Source: Sphingobacteriales bacterium (GTDB lineage Bacteria; Bacteroidota; Bacteroidia; Sphingobacteriales; Sphingobacteriaceae). From it: a DNA stretch of 43,952 nt. The stretch spans positions 1-43,952 of the forward strand of contig JAQBOG010000040.1 of NCBI GenBank assembly GCA_028288165.1. The letters run 5' to 3'. This document shows, in pieces, positions 37,137-43,952 of this stretch. The notes under the pieces were generated by a model, which was given only the letters and a program-made list of their open reading frames with translations, was not told where the DNA came from and searched no databases. Position 1 is the first letter of the stretch. Each line of letters opens with the position of its first letter. The position numbers and the translations under genes were made by a program.

Positions 37137-40100
37137 CTACAAATTCACGTTTAAACCTATGTTATACACTTTTTGGATTGGATAATTAAATCCTTGTCCG
37201 CCAAGTTCTGGATCCCAAAGTTTAAAAGGTGCCCAGGTGAATAAGTTAAGTCCATTAAAATAAATCCGGGCATTGGCTAGTTTCATCCGGGTAGCCACTT
37301 TTTTAGGGAGTGTAAAACCTAGCTCTAATGATTTTAGCCTCATAAAACTTCCATCTCTCATCCACCAAGTACTTACTTGCCTGTTATTTTCTAACTGGTT
37401 TGCTGTGGTAGACATTCTCGGATACATAGCATATAAATCCTGATTATCGGGTGACCAATGATTATCAGCAAATGCCTGTAGTAATTGTGTATTACCAAGA
37501 ATATAAGCATCCGGACTAGGAACAAACGGACTCACTCTTTCCGCATCTATAAAAAATGAAGCTCTGGCTTGTCCTTGAAAAAAAGCAGAAAGATCGAAAC
37601 TTTTGTAAGAAGTAGACGCTCCAAACCCATATACTATTTCGGGAGTTTGTGAAAACCCAATATATGTACGATCTGATAAATCTATTTTACCATCATTATT
37701 TAAATCTCTATACTTAATATCTCCACCCTTTGGAGGCAGACCGTTTGATGAGAATATTTGTGAAGGTGAATTTTGAGCTTCTTTATCATCTACAAATAAA
37801 CGTTCGGCAACAAAACCTAAGCGTCTTCCAATTCCCTGACCGGTAGTATACCTGTATGCTTCGGTGTATTGAGGCTCTTCATAATTAACATATTTGTTTT
37901 TTACAAAAGTGAAGTTTGACCTTAACGCAGTTGAAATCCCATTACTAAAACTCTTTTTATAATCTAATGAAAGATCAATCCCACGAGATTGGGCTTTACC
38001 AAGATTTGCACCTATAGACGATTCTAATCCCATAGTAGCCGGAATGGAGGACCTATCCATTAAAATGTCTGATTTTAAATTATTATAAACCTCTGCAATT
38101 AAACGAAAGTCTCTAAATAGCGACATTTCAAGAGCAAGATTGGTTTGACGTGACGTTTCCCAGGTAACATCCGGGTTTTCATAATTATTAATAAACACAC
38201 CGTCTCGAGAATAACCGTTGGTTCCAAACGAAGCATAATTACCTCCACCATTTAAATTAATATCAGATAAATAGAAGAAACGTCTGTCACTAATGGCATC
38301 ATTACCAACTAATCCATAACTGGCTCTAAGTTTAACGCGATCAACAATAGGCTTTAGCTTATCCCAAAACTTTTCTTCAGAAACAATCCAAGAGCCCCCG
38401 ATTGTTGGAAAAAACCCATATCGGTGGGTATTTGAGAAACGCTCTGAACCATTATATCCAAAATTAGTTTCAACAAAATATTTGTCTTTAAATGAATAAG
38501 TTAAGCGGCCTGCTAAACCTAAATTCCGGTAAGGCAAAGATTTGAATAAAGTATTAGCGTTTGAATATCTGGTTTGTTGTGCAGTTCCAATTAACGTACT
38601 GCTTATATTATTATTTCCAAACCTCTTGTTGTAATCAAGACTTCCCTGAAAATACATAAAGGTGTTTAAATTAGATCCACCAGGAATATAGTTCAGGTAT
38701 TCAACCCCAACATTACTACCAGTTGGATTTGAATTAAGCCAGTTTAATGTATACGTATTTGTCGATTTATTATAATCGCTATAATTATAATAATATGGAG
38801 AATAAGCTCGCTGTGAATCAAAGTAAGAATACCGATTCGTGTTGAAAATAGACCTGAAACTAAGACCTTCTGTTAAGAAATCTAGCTTTTGATTTAATTC
38901 TAACTGAGCAGACATTTTTGATTCAGAAGAATTTTTATGGCCTCTAAGCAATGCAGCATAAGGATTATTATACAAAATACTATTGTTGCTTGTACCACCA
39001 ACATTCCCGAATAATATATGTTGTGTGTTTGCGTTTGCCTGATCTGCAGGGAAATAAGCAGGAAACAGAACCGGACTTGTATGGATAGCAATATTGTACA
39101 AATCGGTTGAGAAACCACCATCTGTTGCTAATGGACCATTGTATTCACTAAAATTACCTGATATTCTCAGAACCACTTCCGTAGTTCTGCTTAAATCAAT
39201 ATTAACGTTTGAACGTAATTGGTAATTTTGAAATTTAACATTGGTATTGCTATTATTCTGTGCATCATCACGCATAATTCCATTATCCAAATTATAAGAT
39301 CCGGCAATATAATATCTGGCAACACCACCACCACCGGCAATATTCATGTTAGCTCTTTGCGTAGATGTTTGGTCTTTGAACAATAACTTCATCCAATCAA
39401 CAGCTGGATAAACATACTCGTTACTTCCAGGAGCTTTGTTTATTGTTGCTTGTGTACCTAAGAACTTGTTTTGACTGAATGGTAACGGTGATAAAGGATC
39501 TCTACCAATAGAAGCTTCATTAAAAAGTTTCATATAAGTAATTGGATCTGCTAATTGAGGAGTTATAGCCGATTGAGAACTCGAATTTTCAAGTCTGAAA
39601 CTTATCCTTGGTTTACCTTCTTTACCCTCTTTTGTACTAATCAAAATGACACCATTACCACCTCTTGCACCATAAAGCGAAGTTGCGCTGGCATCTTTTA
39701 AAATAGAGAAACTGGCAATATCATCTACCTGCATACGTGCAAGTTCAGAACTGGATACTTCTATATTATCAATTAAAATCAATGGGTCTTGTTTATAGCC
39801 AAACGTAGTTACTCCCCTGATAAAGAAACTAGAATTATCCTGTCCTGGCTGTCCGCTTCTTTGGTAGCCCACAACACCTGCTACCTGGCCAGCTAAAGCA
39901 TTTGTTAAATTACTTGCCGGAATCTTCAATTCACCCGGCTTGATAGAAGTTACCGAACCTACAAGTGCTTCTCGTCGCTCTTTTTTACCAAAGGCAGTAA
40001 TTACCACATCCTGCAAAAGGTTATCTTCTTTTAAAACAACATTATAAACTTGCCTATTTGCCGTAACAGTTATAGACTGGAATTTATATCCTATATAAGA

Positions 40101-40676
40101 AAACCGCAAAACATCTCCCACTTCTACATCCAAAACAAATTTTCCGTTTGCATCTGTCTGTGTACCAGATTTGGCTTTGTTGGCAACCAGTATACTTACA
40201 CCCGGAAGCTTAACTCCCAAACTATCTGATACTGTACCTGTTATAGTTATTTTTTCTATTGCCGCTGATTCAAGTTTACGTCCACTTAGTGCTGGAGTAT
40301 TGACTGCATTAGTCGCAATCTTTTCTTTGACTACAACAGTTTTCTCTCTAATAGTATATTCCAATTGTTGTCCATTTAAACAAATCGACAACACCTCATC
40401 TATACTCTTATTGTTCACTTGAATATTTACAGCTTTTTTATCAGCCAGAACTTTCCTGTCATAAATAAAATCATAACCAGACTGGTTATAAATTTCCCTG
40501 AAGATTTTCTCTAAGGTTACTTTTTTTTGGGAGAGCGTAATGCCTTGACCAAAGCTGGCTGCGTTTAACTGCATTATGCCCATAAAGAGTAAAATAGTAA
40601 CAAATCGCATAATTCGAACTAATTTTTGGACATGCCATTTCAGGACACCTAAGTTCCTGTAATAAATTTCATACAT
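37137..40676 (-). CDS. SusC-like TonB-dependent transducer with STN domain, right module
   Basis: This 1179-residue outer-membrane transporter differs from the left SusC by an extra N-terminal STN domain. Order: signal segment (about 20-44), STN (about 48-117; ITLSQKKVTLEKIFREIYNQ, VNNKSIDEVLSICLNG), a linker, carboxypeptidase-regulatory-like domain (about 143-217), TonB-box-like QDVVITAFG (222-230), plug (to about 360; FFIRGVTTFGYKQDPLILIDN, DASATSLYGARGGNGVILISTKEG) and a barrel ending NIGLNVNL. STN domains contact FecR-type anti-sigma factors in the periplasm, and a FecR gene lies directly upstream, so substrate sensing by this transporter is expected. A tandem structured element (40719-40844) sits between the two genes. 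The first Met is used; Met23 is another possible start. Confidence 0.95.
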   Translation of the reverse strand: MYEIYYRNLGVLKWHVQKLVRIMRFVTILLFMGIMQLNAASFGQGITLSQKKVTLEKIFREIYNQSGYDFIYDRKVLADKKAVNIQVNNKSIDEVLSICLNGQQLEYTIREKTVVVKEKIATNAVNTPALSGRKLESAAIEKITITGTVSDSLGVKLPGVSILVANKAKSGTQTDANGKFVLDVEVGDVLRFSYIGYKFQSITVTANRQVYNVVLKEDNLLQDVVITAFGKKERREALVGSVTSIKPGELKIPASNLTNALAGQVAGVVGYQRSGQPGQDNSSFFIRGVTTFGYKQDPLILIDNIEVSSSELARMQVDDIASFSILKDASATSLYGARGGNGVILISTKEGKEGKPRISFRLENSSSQSAITPQLADPITYMKLFNEASIGRDPLSPLPFSQNKFLGTQATINKAPGSNEYVYPAVDWMKLLFKDQTSTQRANMNIAGGGGVARYYIAGSYNLDNGIMRDDAQNNSNTNVKFQNYQLRSNVNIDLSRTTEVVLRISGNFSEYNGPLATDGGFSTDLYNIAIHTSPVLFPAYFPADQANANTQHILFGNVGGTSNNSILYNNPYAALLRGHKNSSESKMSAQLELNQKLDFLTEGLSFRSIFNTNRYSYFDSQRAYSPYYYNYSDYNKSTNTYTLNWLNSNPTGSNVGVEYLNYIPGGSNLNTFMYFQGSLDYNKRFGNNNISSTLIGTAQQTRYSNANTLFKSLPYRNLGLAGRLTYSFKDKYFVETNFGYNGSERFSNTHRYGFFPTIGGSWIVSEEKFWDKLKPIVDRVKLRASYGLVGNDAISDRRFFYLSDINLNGGGNYASFGTNGYSRDGVFINNYENPDVTWETSRQTNLALEMSLFRDFRLIAEVYNNLKSDILMDRSSIPATMGLESSIGANLGKAQSRGIDLSLDYKKSFSNGISTALRSNFTFVKNKYVNYEEPQYTEAYRYTTGQGIGRRLGFVAERLFVDDKEAQNSPSQIFSSNGLPPKGGDIKYRDLNNDGKIDLSDRTYIGFSQTPEIVYGFGASTSYKSFDLSAFFQGQARASFFIDAERVSPFVPSPDAYILGNTQLLQAFADNHWSPDNQDLYAMYPRMSTTANQLENNRQVSTWWMRDGSFMRLKSLELGFTLPKKVATRMKLANARIYFNGLNLFTWAPFKLWDPELGGQGFNYPIQKVYNIGLNVNL

Positions 40677-40718
40677 TTGGTTAATTGGTTAGGAGTATAT
40701 AGCTAGTAATTATTATTG

Positions 40719-40844
40719 CCCTAATCCACTACCTCCCAAGATGTTACAAGCACTTTGGGATTTCTTTAGATTAAGGATATTTTATTGACTTAATCGATTA
40801 CGGCCAGTGGTGTTACAAGCACTGCTGGCTTTCTTTTGATTAAG
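40719..40844 (-). ncRNA. Tandem pair of structured RNA-like elements between fecR and susC
   Basis: Two copies (40719-40776 and 40789-40844) share the plan outer stem, inner stem, and capped loop. Outer stems: 40719-40726 with 40769-40776, and 40789-40795 with 40838-40844. Inner stems differ in sequence but both pair perfectly: TCCCAA/TTGGGA (40734-40739, 40755-40760) and GCCAG/CTGGC (40803-40807, 40825-40829). The loop on the minus strand is nearly invariant, AGTGCTTGTAACA(C/T)C, with GTG pairing to CA(C/T). Positions that mismatch on the plus strand become G-U pairs on the minus strand. I do not recognise a known family. Confidence 0.6.
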
Positions 40845-40857
40845 GGGTTTATAGTAA

Positions 40858-42015
40858 TTATTTTGTGACCAGAACCCTCCTTCCTTCTACTTTAAAATGC
40901 ACCTTTCCTGTAAGTTCAATTAGATCTAAAACTTCAGAAATATTTTTTGAACGTGAAACAAATCCTCCAAGTTGGAAATCATCCGGTGCATCGGGTGAAT
41001 AAACAATATCCACGTCGTACCAACGGGAAATTTTTCGCATTTCTGCTCTAAAATCATTACTGCTGAATATAAATTCACCATTTTTCCAGGCCATTTCTAA
41101 AGACAAGTCGGCCTGCTTTACTTCTAAACTACCTGTTTCGAGCACAGCTTGCTCACCTGGTTTTAATAATTGAGTTTGTTTCGTTTTAAGTTCTAAAACT
41201 TTAACACTACCTTCTAACAAAGTGGTTTTAACCGAAGATTCGTCCGCATAACTATTCAGATTAAAGTGCGTACCTAGTACTTCAACAATTTGTTTATCTG
41301 TAATTACCTTAAACGGATGGGCCTTATCATGAGCAACCTCAAAATAAGCTTCTCCATCTAATTCTACTGTTCTTAAATTTCCGGTAAATCTTGTTGGGTA
41401 TTTAAGCGAAGATGCTGCATTCAACCATACTTGCGTACCATCGGGTAAGTTCACCTTGTATTTACCACCCCTAGGGGTTTCGATTGTATTAAAAGCCTCA
41501 TTATTTTCACCTGAATTGTTCGAGCCAATTACCGTATAAACAAGTTGTCCGTTTTCAGTTTTTTCGATACGAACTCCAGCCTCTTCATCAAGTTTCCCTT
41601 TTACAGCATCTGATAATAAGATTTTACGGCCATTTGCCAGGGTTAATTGTGCAACATTCTTAGCTGGAGAAATATCATTAGCTGTTGGTGATACATCTTG
41701 GTTTGTCTTATAAAAATAAAGAGAAAATGCCGATACTAACAATACTACTGCTGCTGCAACCCATTTTATAGATTCCCTCATCTGAATAGTTTTACCAGGA
41801 ACCTGTGCAAAATGGCTTAGTCCAGTAGTTTTAGCCAAGCGCTCCCTAATCATTAAATCTACTTTATGTTTAAGGTTACTTTCTTTAGAATAAATAACTA
41901 CTTCCCGGTCATCGAATGAGTGATACCATTCATTAACAAGTTCAATCTCCTGCTCAGTAGCACATTGGTTTATATAGCTTTCGATAGCTTCAAAAAGCTC
42001 TTGTGAAATTGGCAT
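40858..42015 (-). CDS. FecR-family anti-sigma factor
   Basis: This 385-residue inner-membrane regulator has a cytoplasmic N-terminus (1-80; the conserved WYHSFD type sequence is at 30-35), one transmembrane helix (about 84-102), a periplasmic FecR domain (about 179-275; IETPRGGKYKVNLPDGTQVWLNAASSL, GEAYFEVAHD, VLGTHFNLNSY) and a C-terminal DUF4974/STN-like domain (about 316-383). It would hold an ECF sigma factor inactive until the STN domain of the adjacent SusC reports substrate. It is the first gene of the right operon, 181 bases before susC. Unusually, no ECF sigma gene precedes it in the window: the 686 bases upstream are non-coding and a different gene follows. Confidence 0.93.
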   Translation of the reverse strand: MPISQELFEAIESYINQCATEQEIELVNEWYHSFDDREVVIYSKESNLKHKVDLMIRERLAKTTGLSHFAQVPGKTIQMRESIKWVAAAVVLLVSAFSLYFYKTNQDVSPTANDISPAKNVAQLTLANGRKILLSDAVKGKLDEEAGVRIEKTENGQLVYTVIGSNNSGENNEAFNTIETPRGGKYKVNLPDGTQVWLNAASSLKYPTRFTGNLRTVELDGEAYFEVAHDKAHPFKVITDKQIVEVLGTHFNLNSYADESSVKTTLLEGSVKVLELKTKQTQLLKPGEQAVLETGSLEVKQADLSLEMAWKNGEFIFSSNDFRAEMRKISRWYDVDIVYSPDAPDDFQLGGFVSRSKNISEVLDLIELTGKVHFKVEGRRVLVTK

Positions 42016-42701
42016 TTCTTTGGTTTTGTATATAAGTACAACTTCTACGTGCTAGCACCTATGTCTAAATAATTTTATTTTAATAATTTTTAAACGAAGG
42101 AGGAATTTTTAAGATTAAGGTTTGCTTAGAATATCAGAAAGGCAAGAATACTTAAACTGACCGCGATTATAAAAAATGAGATTAGGGCGTTCGAGCGGGC
42201 TGTACATTACAATCTTTTTGCCCTAAGGAAGAGGGCAAAAAGGATTTTCACTACAATACTGAGGACAACTCTTTAATTTTAGCACCAAACCAATTATACT
42301 CATTGAACTTTCCTGCTGAAAAGTATATATAAGTAGCTATAAATGAACACCATACCTCCCATCCTGTTTTATGAGGGGTTGGGATGGTTGGGATTCCGGA
42401 GTGAAACCGAAATTCGCTTCAAAACCAAAATCCTTGACCCATCAATCCTGCGGAGTTTCCTAAGAACAGGTGAGCAGGCATGCGACCTTGGCATCTCTGC
42501 GAAAACCATCCATCTGACAAACAGTAGGATTAGTATTAAGATAATTGTCCCTAACTAAACTTTCCGGCCGGCCGGCATATCTTCCATTACGCAAAACCTG
42601 CTAAGTCTCCAAATATTCAGACATAAAATATCTATATGAAATCTAAGCCTCTTACCCATCTAAAAAAATCATTTTTACTGATTTACCAATCGCAGTATAG
42701 T
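42016..42701. other. Non-coding region upstream of fecR
   Basis: These 686 bases should hold the fecR promoter (42016-42180, AT-rich) and then the third copy of the dispersed repeat. Short open frames such as 42343-42558 have no recognisable protein features. No remnant of a sigma-factor gene is visible in either strand. Confidence 0.55.
42184..42637 (-). repeat. Composite dispersed repeat, copy 3 (inverted, with ~325-bp insert)
   Basis: The right module (42184-42262: GGGCGTTCGAGCGGGC, the CTTTTTGCCC/GGGCAAAAAG hairpin, GGATTTTCACTACAAT) and the left module (42585-42637: TTACGCAAAACC, TCTCCAAATATTCAG, ATCTATATG) both match copy 1 in reverse orientation. About 325 unrelated bases lie between, including the GC-rich palindrome CCGGCCGGCCGG at 42564-42575. 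The insert has no clear gene. Confidence 0.6.
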
Positions 42702-43613
42702 CTATAATGCTTGTATAGTCGCTCTGATAAGGTAATTAAAGTGATGACTTCTATCGATTTCTTTGCGCCAATCATTATAGGTGGGTGACCTGCTGTAAGA
42801 TAAATCTTCCTTAAACTCAAATTGACTTGCGGTCAAATAAGGTATTTGCCATTGTTCAGTATACCCAAATTTTTTATAATAAAAATCATTAAGGCGAGTA
42901 TAATAATCTTGGCTCAATAAGGAAAAACATACAAAGAAACCATATTCAGGATTATTAACCTCGTAGTTTGATAGGTCAATAGTATGCCAGTGATTCTTTT
43001 TAGGTGATGAAGTAATTATCACATCGTTGATCAGTTCTTTACCCGGAGCACCAGTTATTTTGTTTCTTTCAAATATCCTTACCCTAAATGGGGCCGTAGC
43101 ATCGCCCTTCATCTTTGAAAAAACATTCCCTTCTCTTAAAAAAAAAGCGACACTCATTATATACCCATTAATATTTGCCGAGCCTTGCATAAACATTGCA
43201 GTTTCTTTGCCGGGAAGACCATGTGATGTTGCAAAATAGGAATTTAATTTACTGCCAACTTTAATAATTACAGTCTTCTTATTGGAGACTGTAACTTCAG
43301 CTAATTCTAGAATATGCTGCTTTAAAACTATTGACTTATTACTTCCAACTAATTTATTGGCCTCTACTTTAATAGTTTTAAAACCAATACAAGAAAAGAA
43401 GATAGTATCTAATAAACTAACTTCATTAGAGGTAATAGAAAATTCACCTTTTAAATTAGTTGGGAAAAATAAACCTTTGGATGGAACACTTACTGTAGCA
43501 AATACAATTGGTTGTTTCGAACCATCAGTAATTATTCCTGACGTTTTAAAAGTTTGGCAAAACAAGGTGCCTGATAGAAATAGAAAAGCTAAAAAGGATA
43601 AAATTTGCTTCAT
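42702..43613 (-). CDS. Exported protein with carboxypeptidase-regulatory-like domain
   Basis: This 303-residue protein has a signal peptide (1-20, SFLAFLFLSGTLFCQ) and a carboxypeptidase-regulatory-like beta domain (about 22-100; GIITDGSKQPIVFATVSVPSKG, TNLKGEFSI, FFSCIGFKTI). The remainder (about 105-303) is a beta-rich region with FRVRIFERNKITGAPGKELIND and WHTIDLSNYEV, a pattern common in uncharacterised Bacteroidota envelope proteins. The N-terminal domain is the same kind as in SusC but no plug or barrel follows. It lies upstream of the fecR region on the same strand, 686 bases away, so it is probably not part of the PUL operon. I do not assign a function. Confidence 0.75.
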   Translation of the reverse strand: MKQILSFLAFLFLSGTLFCQTFKTSGIITDGSKQPIVFATVSVPSKGLFFPTNLKGEFSITSNEVSLLDTIFFSCIGFKTIKVEANKLVGSNKSIVLKQHILELAEVTVSNKKTVIIKVGSKLNSYFATSHGLPGKETAMFMQGSANINGYIMSVAFFLREGNVFSKMKGDATAPFRVRIFERNKITGAPGKELINDVIITSSPKKNHWHTIDLSNYEVNNPEYGFFVCFSLLSQDYYTRLNDFYYKKFGYTEQWQIPYLTASQFEFKEDLSYSRSPTYNDWRKEIDRSHHFNYLIRATIQAL

Positions 43614-43858
43614 TTTAAATGAGTAGTAATTGGATTAAAAAACAAAGACGAGTATACAAGATTATTAACAGTAACTGTATTAAATTTTGTGGAAGTTCTT
43701 TGCTAACCTTTTACTTACTTCTACCTCTTAACGTAACTATGGTTAGTTACATATTGGTTATCCACCTTGCTACCGCCACATACTTTAGCCAAACCCTCTA
43801 CCCTTTCAACCTTAAACGCGGTTGAAGCGGATACCGGCCAATGTCATTAAGTTAAGGA
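43614..43858. other. Intergenic region at the right side
   Basis: No gene or clear regulatory element is seen. A short plus-strand frame at 43619-43825 has a hydrophobic middle but no supporting features, and I treat it as chance. Confidence 0.4.
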
Positions 43859-43952
43859 TTACATCGCTCTTTTATAATTAGTTAAGGCTTGATACTTACC
43901 TGCTCTGCGCTTTAGTTTCTTTATCCGTGGAACTTTTCTGTTTGGTCGAACT
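43859..43952 (-). CDS. Possible C-terminal end of a basic protein, cut by the window edge
   Basis: Read from the right edge on the minus strand, one frame stays open for 30 codons and ends in TAA at 43859-43861. It is rich in Lys and Arg (RKVPRIKKLKRRAGKYQ). It could be the tail of a real gene that starts outside the window or a chance frame. Nothing in it identifies a family. Confidence 0.2.
   Translation of the reverse strand, partial: VRPNRKVPRIKKLKRRAGKYQALTNYKRAM

Noticed and set aside
40719..40844. The repeated GTTACAAGCAC units read as a short CRISPR-like array
   Set aside because: There are only two units, the stems differ in sequence and there is no spacer pattern or cas gene; paired stems explain it better.
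42343..42558. A 71-codon plus-strand frame upstream of fecR
   Set aside because: It lies in the insert of the dispersed repeat and shows no recognisable family; composition does not look coding.
43619..43825. A 68-codon plus-strand frame near the right edge
   Set aside because: It overlaps the promoter side of the neighbouring gene and has no features beyond a chance hydrophobic run.

Overview
The window looks like a polysaccharide-utilisation region of a Bacteroidota bacterium, most likely a soil-type Sphingobacteriaceae (Pedobacter or Mucilaginibacter-like). The reasons are AT-rich DNA, SusC/SusD pairs with lipoprotein glycan-binding partners, a type IX secretion sorting domain, a FecR anti-sigma factor beside a SusC that has an STN domain, and long GH-rich operons with almost no intergenic space. 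Genus and species are inference. No tRNA, rRNA, CRISPR array or transposase gene was seen.

Layout from left to right. (1) 1-251: the start of a SusC running off the left edge. (2) 718-9914, minus strand: SusC, SusD, a DUF4959/DUF5126/DUF5000 lipoprotein, a DUF4998/discoidin-like lipoprotein and a GH27 enzyme. (3) 10729-13830, minus: a large secreted clan GH-D glycosidase with two CBM35-like modules and a type IX sorting tail. (4) 14505-16414, minus: two AraC-type regulators that are 80 % identical (240/300). (5) 16816-20567, plus: an SDR dehydrogenase, an L-fuconate dehydratase and an SSS-family symporter, which is a piece of the non-phosphorylative L-fucose pathway. (6) 42015 down to 21064, minus: FecR, SusC (with STN), SusD, the two accessory lipoproteins, a clan GH-D glycosidase, GH92, GH36, an SIAE-type acetylesterase and a GH95 alpha-L-fucosidase. 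(7) 42702-43613: a carboxypeptidase-regulatory-like protein, then the right edge.

How the genes may work together. The four-gene binding/import block occurs twice with the same order and nearly the same lengths (about 7.8 and 8.0 kb). The enzymes present attack alpha-galactose (GH27, GH36, two clan GH-D proteins), alpha-L-fucose (GH95), alpha-mannose (GH92) and acetyl esters. No beta-specific glycosidase, polysaccharide lyase or xylosidase is seen. This set fits an alpha-galactan decorated with fucose and mannose, such as the fucogalactans and mannofucogalactans of mushroom cell walls; that assignment is inference. The secreted GH-D enzyme would start digestion outside, SusCD and the lipoproteins would capture and import oligosaccharides, periplasmic enzymes would finish them, and the symporter, dehydratase and SDR would handle the fucose.

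Non-coding signals of note. A direct-repeat motif with 20-21 bp spacing lies before the two SusC genes without an STN domain and, more weakly, before the secreted GH-D gene. A tandem pair of structured elements with compensatory base changes lies between fecR and susC. Large hairpins follow the DUF4998 gene in both modules. A composite dispersed repeat occurs in three intergenic copies with interiors of different length.
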